DNA of 64,000 nt, taken from Buddleja alternifolia (Eukaryota > Streptophyta > Magnoliopsida > Lamiales > Scrophulariaceae). The DNA lies in NCBI GenBank assembly GCA_019426215.1, contig CM033395.1:19830569-19894568 (forward strand). Direction: 5' to 3'. Below are positions 50,801-62,800 of the stretch, one piece after another. Position 1 is the stretch's first letter; every line of letters begins with the position of its first letter. The notes beneath the pieces were generated by a model. It was not told the DNA's origin. It worked only from the letters and a program-made list of their open reading frames with translations, and did no database searches. The position numbers were made by a program, and so were the translations under genes.

Positions 50801-53800
50801 TCATACGCTTGATGGTTGATTTGCATAATGGATAGATTGTGGGTCGAGCCTTAGATTATTCAATTGGGTTGTAATTATTATTGGCCTCTATTTCGATTTG
50901 GTTGTATATTTTATTTTCGCACTTTCTTTTTCATTTTATTGTAATCGAAGATGGAGACGAAGATGATGGACCATTATTGAAGATTATGTATGCCGTTGGC
51001 AGCTTATGTAATAGATAGGGCCTATTTTAATTTAGTACCCTAGATTGCCTTAGATTCACCAAGCCAATGTTAGGATCGGTATGCCCCACAAGCGATGCCG
51101 GCGCAACGGAAGAAATAAAGTATATAAAACACATATATATCGGCATCCCAAGCTAGGGGGTCAAAGTAATGCACAACAAAAACTAATACGAGTAAAGGGG
51201 TTTTAAACCGATTACAAGATTTGGGGTTTTATTAAAATGAGGGTGTAAAACCACAACACAAGGAAAACCACACCAAAAACTTTGGCTCTCATTTTCGAAT
51301 CCTCACCTCAACATGGAGGGGTTCGAATCAAACCACCATAAACTCCTAAAGAAAGAAGCCTCTACAAGGACACACCCCAAGTAAGTTCATACCTTAAGCA
51401 AAAGATTGGCTAGATATATGCTCTAAGGAAATGGAGTCTATGTAGTGAAAGGTGGAAGACAAGAAGAGTTACTAAAAGAAATATCTATGGAAGATAATCT
51501 TTTACAACTAATCTTCAAGAAGAAGTTCTATAGAAGAAAGTCTTCAAGAATCACAAGAGAAGCTAGAAAAATCTAGAGATGAAGAACTAAGCTCTAAGCT
51601 TTTTTTTTTCTTTTTAAGTTTTCATCAAGTTTTAAATGAGAGCAAGAACACCTCCTTTTATAGCCGCCAATTTTTGGCCATATGGTGCTAGGTGGAGTAG
51701 AAGACTTGTTTTTCTTCACCTACCACCTCATTCTCACCTACCATTCCATTCTCAACTACCACCACATGTGTAAGAATATTTTTCATTTTCTTCTTCATTT
51801 AAAAAACATTACAAGTCAAACTTTGACTAGCTTTGAATTTCACTCTTGTGACTTCATTTAATTAAGTCCAACTTAATTAAAATGACTCCCAAGTCTTCCA
51901 AGACTTGTTAATTAAATAATCTTCATGATTAATTAATAGTAAAATTAGTAGCTTAAATAAATTCCCGAATAATAATAATTTCCGTTAATGATTAATCTCC
52001 AAGATTAATTAATAGAAAAATTATTTTCCCAAGCCTACTAATTAAAATGTCTTCCACTTAATCAATTAATCTCATTAATCAATTTCACGTGGTGTGGTAC
52101 ACACGACCCGGGCCTTCAAGGATTCCTACCTTTGGCCCATTTCTTGATTTTGGAATCAACTTCCACGCGTTTTTGAGTTATTTAAAAGTTTGGAATTTTT
52201 GAAACTAGAAAAACTCGATTTTTCCTCAAAACGTATAAATCCCAAAGTTATGATTGTTTCAACTATGTGATGGGCTTATGATTAATTAATGTTTTGCATG
52301 TCATCTTCATACGCTTGATGGTTGATTTGCATAATGGATGGATTGTGGGTCGAGCCTTAGATTATTCAATTGGGTTGGTGGGAGACACGTACGATTAAAG
52401 ACCGAATTATATGTGGACAATATTACATATTGAATGCTAATTGTTTTGCCTCGCTATTTATTTTGTAGATTACAAAATGGCCAAAAATCCACTTGCATCA
52501 ATCCTAGATTCAAATAGACTTGTCGGTCCCAACTACGCCGATTGGTATCGAAACCTTAAAATTGTGCTTCAAAGTGAGCGTAAGGATAGCGTATTAGATA
52601 CGCCTTTGCCTCGCATAATTCGCACAAGCACTGATGATGAACGTGCCGCTTTTGATAAGTGGACTGATGATAATATCCAAGTGAGATGTATCATGATGGC
52701 TTCTATGACTAATGAGCTTCAAAAGCAATTTGAGGATGTGACCATCTCCAAGGATATTATCAAAAGTCTCTAGGAGCTCTATGGCACTCGAACTAGGAGG
52801 GAGAGATTCGCAATCTCTAAAGAGCTATTCCGTGCTCGTCTGCATGAGGGATCTTCGGTCGATGATCATGTTTTACGTATGATCAGTCTTATTAATAAGC
52901 TTTCTGATCTTGGCGTAAATTTTGAGACCGAGCTTTCTGTTGACCTCGTGCTACAGTCCCTTCCGAAGTCGTTTGACCAATTTGTCATCAACTACATGAA
53001 TCAACTTGAGGCTTCATTACCCGAGTTGTTGAACATGTTGAAGAGTGCAGATGCCACCATCAAGAAAGATAAGTCGGTACGGCTTGTTGGTTCCTCATCC
53101 CATTCTAAGGGCCGTAAGGCCAATAAGAATAAGGGGAAGAAGAACAACAAGAAGAAAAAACAGTTGAAAGGCAAAGGTGGTGTAAAAAAGGCTAAGGGTA
53201 CCGATCATGATGCGTGCTTCAATTGTGGTAAAAAGGGACATTGGAAGCGTAATTGCATTGAACGAATGAATGGTATGTTTTATGTTGAAGTTAACTTATC
53301 AGTTAATGATGCTTCTGGGGTGTTGGACACCGGATGTGGAGTTCACCTTTGCAATGATTTGCAGGTGATGGCAAGAAGCAAGCAGATAAGTAGAGGGGAG
53401 ATGACCATGCGGTTTGGGAATGGAGCACAGGTTGCTGCCATGGCCGTAGGAACTATCTACTTATCTTTTCCCAACAAAATAACCCTTGATCCAAGGACAT
53501 ATGGGGAAGTGACGTTGGACGTCGATTCGGGAAAATGGTTAGAAGCCATGCAATCCGAGATGGACTCCATGCACTCCAACAAGGTTTGGACCTTGGTGGA
53601 TCCACCCGATGGGTCTAAACTCGTAGGCTGCAAGTGGATCTATAAGCGAAAGCTTGGAGCAGATGGAGAAGTAGTCACCTACAAGGCACGTCTCGTGGCG
53701 AAAGGTTACACTCAGAGGCAAGGAATTGACTATGATGAAACCTTTTCACTAGTGGCGATGGTCAAATCCATTCGGATACTTCTAGCCATAGCTGCATATT

Positions 53801-56800
53801 TAGACTATGAAATATGGCAGATGGATGTGAAGACTGCTTTCCTCAACGGTAAAATAGAGGAAGAGCTTTACATGGAACAGCCCGAGGGCTTCGCATCCAT
53901 AGGAAGTGAGCACAAGGTGTGCACACTTCAGAGATCCATTTATGGATACAAACAGGCTTCCCGAAGTTGGAACAAGTGTTTTGATGATACTGTACAAACA
54001 TATGGTTTTCTTCAAAATGCTGATGAAGCATGTGTGTACAAAAGGGCTAGTGGGAGCGCGATAACATTTCTGGTGCTTTACGTTGATGACATTCTATTGT
54101 TTGGAAACAACATAGGAATGTTGCAAGAAACGAAAGTGTGGTTATCCACACAAGTCTCAATGAAGGATATGGGAGAGGCATCCTACGTTCTCGGAATGAA
54201 GATTCATCGAGATAGATCCAGTAGAATGCTGGGACTCTCCCAATCTGCGTACACAGATAGAGTTTTGAAGAGATTCAAAATGGATCAGTCCAAGAGAGGA
54301 CTGGTGCCTATGAGACATGATATTTCTCTTTCCAAGTCTATGTCCCCTCAGACACCGGAGGAAAACGAAAAGATGTCTCACATACCATATACCTCCGCTA
54401 TAGGGAGTATTATGTATGCTATGTTATGTACACGGCCTGATGTGGCTTATGCACTTAATGCAATAAGCCGATATCAAGCCAATCCAGGCGAAGAGCACTG
54501 GAAAGCCGTAAAGGCAGTCCTTAAGAAGAACTAAGGATGCCTTCCTAGTCTACGGTGGAGGAGAATTAAAATTGGAAAGCTACAGATTCTAGCTTCCAAT
54601 CTGATGTGGATGAATTCAAATCTATCTCGGGATTTGTCTTTGTACTCAATGGTGGAGCGGTCAGCTGGAAGTGTTCTAAACAGGAAACTATTACTGACTC
54701 CACCACAAAGGCTGAGTACATTGCAACCTGGGCGGCTGCAAAAGAAGCTGTTTGGATAAGAAACTTCATCCAAGAGTTGGGTGTTGTTCCATCTATTGTT
54801 GATCCCGTACGATTGTACTGTGATAACAATGGGGCTATTGCACAGTCAAAAGAGTCAAGGTCTCATCAGAGGTCCAAAAACATAGAAAGGCGATACCATC
54901 TGATCAGAGAGATTGTTCGTAGAGGCGACGTTCAAGTGGAACGCGTGGACTCGGCAAATAACATAGCAGACCCCTTTACCAAACCCTTGGGCCAAAGAGT
55001 ATTGGAGAGACATCTTGAGAAGATGGGCCTGAAATGCATGGGCAATTGGCTCTAGGGCAAGTGGGAGATTGAAAGAGTTAGGTGCCCGGTGCGCCATTTG
55101 TAGGGCGTAGTAGCCGACTCTTTAAACAGTCTTATATTGTATCTTGTCAAGTAATTTAATAAATGGCATTTTCTTCTTTATCTTATCATTCTATGCAATT
55201 AGATAAAGTCCCCTAGATCACTCTTAAGCTATGAGATGTGTTTGGTATCGGGGATGCCAATCATGAATACGCCTCTAAGGTTGTGGTCTTAAAGATGTTC
55301 CAAGTCATAGAATCATTGAGATAGGGATATCAATGACTCGTAAAGACTTGCACGTACAATGCACACTCTTGGAGAGTGTATCCTATTCCATGGATACTGA
55401 TACGGTGTACATCAGTGCATGTATGTGGCTTCTCGTTGGGATCGAGTAAACTGAACAACCCCGCCGAGATTCCATATTGGAGTCAATGTCGAATTTGGAA
55501 TCTCCTCGGTTACGTCGGCATAAGATTGGTCCTCATGACTTGAGGCACCATTGGTCGTCTCGTGCATCGCTCACTGTACTTAAATTTGTCACACGATTCC
55601 AGGTGAGTCATAAAGTGGGGCATATTGGGTCCAGTCTAGTTATGTACGGAGGCGCGTGAGTGCCAAGAAAGAATCCGTCACTGATCATTAGCATCGGCGC
55701 ATATCCTATGTACTTCACAGTGTATTGACCATGGGAACCTCCGGCCGGAGTAGTATCAATAAGGAGGCGCAGTGTTTCCTCGCTCGATTGATAAATTGGT
55801 CAATGTCACTTAGATCGATATACATAGAATCGAGTTACTGGGATTTCGACTGACACCCAAGTCCTAGATTCGATCGGGATATTTGATGGAAGGATTTTAC
55901 TTATGCGAAAATCGTAATGCGGAAAGGTCACCTAATACTCGTTCATGGCTAGGTCTTCTTGGCGAGTGGCTAGTACTAACCTTGATTTGTAGGAACCATG
56001 AATTAATCGGTAATTAATTCTTAATCGGATTAAAATACTTAGAGTAATTAAATCTAGCAATGAAAATTGCAAAGGCACAACGGGGTTGTGTTCCTACTAC
56101 TAGTACATGAACGAACCTACAATGGGGTTACACACTTACTCAAGAAAGTTCAATTACTATATGAATATTAATTCGATTTAGGATTAAAGTGAAATTGATT
56201 AATGAGATTAATTGATTAAGTGGAAGACATTTTAATTAGTAGGCTTGGGAAAATAATTATTCTATTAATTAATCTTGGAGATTAATTATTAACGGAAATT
56301 GTTATTATCCGGGAATTTATTTAAACTACTTAATTAAATGAAGTCACAAGATTGAAATTCAAAGCTAGTCAAAGTTTGACTTGTGATGTTTTTTAAATGA
56401 AGAAGAAAATGAAAAATATTCTCTTACACATGTGGTGGTAGTTGAGAATGGAATGGTAGGTGAGAATGAGGTGGTAGGTGAAGAAAAACAAGTCTTCTAC
56501 TCCACCTAACACCATATGGCCGAAAATTGGTGGCTATAAAAGGAGGTGGTCTTGCTCTCATTTAAAACTTGACGAAAACTTAAAAAGAAAAAGAAAAAAA
56601 GCTTAGAGCTTAGTTCTTCATCTCTAGATTTTTCTAGCTTCTCTTGTGATTCTTGAAGACTTTCTTCTATAGAACTTCTTCTTGAAGATTAGTTGTAAAA
56701 GATTATCTTCCATAGATATTTCTTTTAGTAACTCTCGTCTTCCACCTTTCACTACATAGACTCCATTTCCTTATAGCATATATCTAGCCAATCTTTTGCT

Positions 56801-59800
56801 TAAGGTATGAACTTACTTGAGGTGTGTCCTTGTGGAGGCTTCTTTCTTTAGGAGCTTATGGTGGTTTGATTCGAACCCCTCCATGTTGAGGTGAGGATTC
56901 GAAAATGAGAACCAAAGTTTTTGGTGTGGTTTTCCTTGTGTTGTGGTTTTACACCCTCACTTTAATAAAACCCCAAATCTTGTAATTGGTTTAAAACCCC
57001 AAATCTCGTATTAGTTTTTGTTGTGCATTACTTTGACCCCCTAGCTTGGGATGCCGATATATATGTGTTTTATATACTTTATTTCTTCCGTTGCGCCGGC
57101 ATCGCTTGTGGGGGCATACCGATCCTTACAAGAAGAACTAGTAAAGTTGAAGGAGAGACTAGCAAACGAGTTTTAGTTAAAAATAACTAAGGACGTTGAA
57201 TTATTTTCTTAGCATAGAATTTGCAAGATAAAGATACTCCCAAGAAATTATTTTTGAAAACCAAAGAAAATACCCAACTTAATTTACTCAATGAGACGGG
57301 ACTTCTGGTTTACAAAGCTGAGAGTCCAATTGTAGCCAACCTGAAGCTCAATCCTAATCCTGCTAAAGCTGAAGATTTGATTGAGAGGGAGAAATTTCCA
57401 CGATCAGTGAGGAGATTAATATAACTTTCACATACACGTCCTCATGTAGCATTCACCGTAAATATGGTAAGCCACTTCATGCATTCGCCAGGGCTTGCCA
57501 TTTAGAGATTTGATGCTCAGAAAGCGTGACAATATGCAATTCAAAGTTTATACAAATGCTAATTAGGGAAGGAGCACTTCTAAGATGGTCATCGTCATGA
57601 TGCTACACATTTGTTGGAAAAATCTCGTCTTCTTGCAAAGTAAAAGAGGAAGTGTTCAAGCTCCCGATTTGGATCTTTTGCACACTGGATTTGTGAGGTG
57701 ATGTGGATCAAGAGGTTCTTAGAAGACTTAAAGCTACCAATTTCACTTCCCGTGAAAGTTTACTAAGATAACAAGGCTGCCATCTTAATCGCTCATAATC
57801 CAGTCAAACTAAGCAAAGTAAATTGAAGTTGACACTACATCAAGGAGAAACTTGAGAATTGTCTCATTGGTGTCCCTTATATACCAACACTGAGCATACG
57901 ACAGACGTACTTACCAAAGGTACAGAAGAGGCATTTGATTTCTAGTACTAGCATCCATAAGTCAGTGCAAGAGGTGCATGTCGAAAAGGACAATATTTAA
58001 TATTAACAATACCGAATATTCGGATTGTTAGAGTTGTAAATACAAAAGATTGGTCAAACTCGTAATCAAGGGAATTAGAGTTATTGACTTTGTAAAACTA
58101 TACTTAGTGTTGCTAGTATTTCTGTTTAAGTGCAAGATGTAAAATCTAATGATATAGTGCAATAAAATAGATTCTTCTCCTATTATCTTGTAATATTATA
58201 TGATTTTAGCATTTAACACCCATGTTAGGGTTTAGGGTTGATGGAGTTCCCCTTATAATATATGATTGAAGCATTTATTAGGATTGATAAGAGTTGTATA
58301 TACAAAAGATTAGTCGAAGCTGTAATCAAGGAAATTAGTTAGGGTTATTGCCTCTGTACAACTATACTTAGTGAAGTTTGCTTGTACTCCTATTTGAGTG
58401 TGAGATGTAAAATCTAAAGATACAGGGCAATAAGGTAGATTCTTCTCCTATTATCTTGTAGTAGTAAATGATTGAAGCATTTAATAACCATGTTCTTCCA
58501 CAATTACTCAACACTGTCTCCTAATGTGGTCAAGATAAATCCTAACTACATAAATCTTAAACTTCAATGAATTATTCAGGCCAGACTCCTAACATCAGTA
58601 ACTAGTTATAATAGATTTTCAAAAGACTCAATGCAAGAGGTGGGAGATGGCCAAGCTTAAATTTGCCTTAAATACATTCAAATGATTTAATGTGTTTTTA
58701 TAAACAATAGAAAGATAATTCGAAATAACTCAATAGAAGTGTTCCAAATCCTATTTTTTCCTTCATTTATAATGAAACGAAAAACTCGAACTCCATTGCA
58801 TTGATAATTACCCATTAGTAAATAAGGATAAGGGGACATACTCAATATGGTTCTTATAAAAGTAAGAATCAGATGACAAACTTTATCTTCAGTTTTGCAT
58901 CTTAAAAGAGTAGTTTTTCTTTTCATATGCACAAGATAAAGGATAACTGATATAATATAATTTTTAATCTGAGCTGCTGCTTGTAATGAAACAAAGTGTG
59001 ACAAGAAAATGAAGTAATGAAGTGACAATACAAAACTAGCAGGAGTTTAACATTCATTGAGTTAAAACATACTTACCGAATGAAGCAAACCCAAAAACCT
59101 GCCATTTTTGCTTGCATGAGAGAAAAAGCCTTTACTTAGCTCCTTCTCTGCATCTGACAGAAGTAGCTTCAGAAGGGTCAAATGTACTCGCCCAAGCAAC
59201 AATGAGTCCTGAAGACCATCAGAAGAGGGGGATGAAACTAAATAAACATGAACCAGAGACCCACTAACTTAACAAGCCACATAAACAGAATGTGGCAGTG
59301 GTATCAGCTTACCTTATCCTGAAATGCTTGCGCAAACTCATCTAAGGTGAATGAATATATACTGATTGTTACAGCATACGTACAAAGAAAATGGAAGACC
59401 TTCAATAAACAAATAAGAGAATTAGCATACTATGGCCTACAAATCATGTTTATAAAAATCATGTAAATAATCTATTAATGTGAAATGACAAAGTAGACAG
59501 AGCAGGAAGGAGCATCATGGACTGAGAAAAGACTAGCACACTGACTTTACTTTGATATTAGAGACTCCAATCTCTAAATATTACGGTGATAGTGCCAAGG
59601 CACTCAGCTTCGCAAGGTAACATATACAATGGCATATCATTCCGCAGCTCATCTTGTATTGTTATTCCTATGGGCATCTATAACCCAAAACTCACATTTG
59701 TGAATAATCCCGTAGTTAATGGCATCTACTTTCTTCTAATCCAGCATCTCATAAGAAAGCAAAACAGGTAGAATAAAGCTTGCTTGCTAGCTATAAGCTT

Positions 59801-62800
59801 AACCCTGAACCCTCTAAATCATCAAAGTATAATTGAACAGTTACAGGAGCAATCAGTAAGGAAACAAGACATAACTTTCATTCAGATGATTAATATGAAA
59901 CAAAAGCATAATAAGATAAATAAACAATACGAAAAGGCCATTAAAAAAACTTCCAGGATTATTGAATTTTATTTGCGTAAGAGAGAATATTTGACTTCTG
60001 GTAGTTTCCGAAAAGGGGAATATAAAATCATTCAGTCACCGTCAATAGTCAACTGTGATATGTAATCATAAGAAAGACCTGTTGATCTACCTTAAAAAGT
60101 TTGTTGACCAGCTCTGGTGAGGAAGCCCAGGGTTGCGTAAGCAATGGTAGCTTCATAGTGACGGAAGTTGGAGGAAACTTGGCAAGCAAGTCTATCATAA
60201 AAAGAAGGAGATAAAGGACATATCAGATTCAGCTCAACTAATAAATTTTTCTAATAAGGCAATGATTTATCCAGCTTATCCAAGACAGTGAAATAGAATA
60301 AAATGTAGAAAGGAAATTAATATTAGAAGTATAGTTTGATTAACCTTTACAAAGGGTGCAACCATGTGAACCATTGCTTGGGAAGTGAGCAGAACAAGAC
60401 AATGGATTTGGTCCAGCTTGTAATTCTCTTAGCTCCAACTCCTCGTCATCCAGTAGCATCGCGAATTGTTTCATGTTTTCTAGACATTTCACATCTTCAA
60501 GAGCAAGTTCACATTTTGATTTACGAGGTTGCTTCCTTTTTTGAACTTTCTGGCACTCCACCTACAATCAAGTAAAATACTATATAGATAGCCATCGACA
60601 AAAAAGCGCAAGATTTCATGTGCTTGTAAGTAAAACAGCCACAGAAAAATTTACCTTTCTACTTCTCAGGGAGCTCTTCTTCTTAGCCTGTTCTTTGTTT
60701 GCCAATTTTCTCTGCATAAAAATAACTTAATTCAATTTTAGTTTTGTGAAGTGAAATTTTAAGTCAAATGAAGAATTATCAGTGTCTTTATACAACCAGA
60801 TTCATGGAACAAGTAAACATATGTAATCACCATCAGACAACTAAAAAGGTGGACTAGAGAGCAAACCACTAGTGATTGTTTTTGCTGTACTCTTTTCTTC
60901 TTCTTTCGAATTTTGCTAGCATCATATGAAAAATCTATGGCATCAGGCTGTATAACTCGACAAACTGTCATCAAACCCTTCCCAATGCCATGTTTCTTCC
61001 CAGGAGCACCCTTTTGAGTTATTAAACCTTTACCAATGCCATGTGTCTTTATAGGAGCACCTTTTGTGGTCATTGGGCCTTTCCCATTGCCATGCCTCTG
61101 TAGAGGTGAATTGTTTTCACAACAAGCTTCGTAGTCCAAAATGGCATGCATGGAAACCTAACATGAAAACAATTTATAGAAAAAATGAAATGTGCAACTA
61201 CTTTAGAAAACAGCATTTCTATACTCAAACAAGGCCCAGTTAAATTATGTGTTCAATACCTTTCTTCTTTTACTGCGATGTTGGTTCTCTTCATGATGAG
61301 ATTTTCTGGGATCTGGCCATCAGAGAGCAAAATCAAGAAAATTCTCACCACAATTAATGAGTATTGAGTATTTAACTGTAAAGATAGATAAAGAAGTGTC
61401 ATACACTCACACTCATGTACAATACCTGTCATCATTTTGCCCTTTTATGTGTTGGGTTTTTCTATTTTACCTTTAATGTTATTGACATTATTTTTTATTC
61501 GAGGGCTGCAGATAAAGAGAGGAGAGATGGGTGGGTGGAATCCAATATTTTGCTTCACAAAGGAAAAGAAACAAAAACTGAACAGAGAAAATACTACACA
61601 TAGTAGCACCGGAGCTGGTAACTTTCACTTGAGTTTCCATGAGTTCCCACACCCATCTTCTTCTTACTCTTAGAGGGCTGAGTAGGGATTGTGCACTAAA
61701 GTGGGAGAAACAATGACGAAATGTGATGGTAAAAGAAAATTAAAATGGACAACATTCAGCTTCTCACTTAGGACAATTCAATTGCACAATATCTAGCTCA
61801 ATATTACATGGGAATGCCAACTCAATAAATCTACCTTGTGATGCCACTAATCCAGTTCGACTAATTATAGTCCCAGTTTGTTTTCAACAAGCAAAATACT
61901 TATTAAAGACGGAAATAATGATGATAACTAAGTCTACACTATTGTTTAGCTCACATAAGAGATAAAACTTAGGGTTTGATAATCTCTGGAGGATTAAACG
62001 AAACAGGGTCTTGGTCTTCCTTTTTCTTTTTCTTTTTTGGGCTAAATAACAGGGTCTTGGCCATGTACCTAGAAAGTCAAAACTTGACTCGGAAGTAACC
62101 ACTTGTAGACCTCAACATGTGTGAACAACTTAACAGTCCAGAGACTAGACAAGAAACAAAAAGTATGCAGAATTACCGACATTTGATTTCACAGCATCAA
62201 TAGCGAACATCAGTATGTGCGAAAAGCAAGCAAAAGAGTGTTATATCCATTCAACTGTGTCGTCACCACTAATATCAACAAGTACCAACAAAATCACTAC
62301 ATTAAGCAAAATCTATTGCGGTAGCCCGAGGTATTGGGATAGTGAAGTAGTTAGTCCTTTCATCCAAATTTCCAAGTAAGCACTCTTTTCCGGATCCTTC
62401 CTTATCAATTAATTCAATGCACCATATTCATGCGTGACTATCCTGTTGTCAGGTTGTCCACCCAAAAATAATATATAATACATTGTTTTTCAATGGTTCA
62501 CTCATTATTTAAATTCGAGAACAATTAACATATAAAATCCAAATAAATGAAACATAATCCAGCTGGACAATTCAAGTTCACTCTTTAAACGAGAAAAACA
62601 CGAAAAACCTTACCACCGCGGGAGCGAAAAGCAGTGGAAGGAAGAGATTCAAAGTGAACACCAAGCGGGGGACCATCCTTGCGGAAAATTTTGGTGAGAA
62701 TGTACTCCGGGGTGTACAAAACCTCCTGAAGCCGACACATGTAATCGCTCTCACTCATAAACAGCTGCTGCTTGGCCTTGCGATGGACAACACTACTCCT

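Larger units (their letters stand above)
46056..57130 (+). mobile_element. Complete but scrambled Ty1/copia retrotransposon (element C)
   Basis: LTRs at 46056-48224 and 55070-57130 and a perfect target-site duplication AGAAG (46051-46055; 57131-57135). The LTRs are close to identical apart from a roughly 95-bp deletion and one repeat-unit difference in the 3' copy, so insertion is more recent than element B. The interior runs leader, inverted leader-gag block, direct leader copy, inverted LTR piece, third leader copy, gag-pol without integrase. It is related to element B by gag, RT and leader style, and is nonautonomous. Confidence 0.95.
41539..59076 (-). other. Intron 8 of the RLT3-like gene, about 17.5 kb, filled by nested copia elements
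   Basis: Bounded by donor GTAAGT (59076) and acceptor GACAG (41539). About 16.3 kb of it (42154-58497) is copia-derived. 41539-42153 and 58498-59076 are AT-rich intron with no gene seen. The elements point plus, opposite to the host gene. Confidence 0.9.

Noticed and set aside
58223..58240. Two telomere-like TTTAGGG units
   Set aside because: Only about two units inside an LTR-like repeat; not an interstitial telomere tract.
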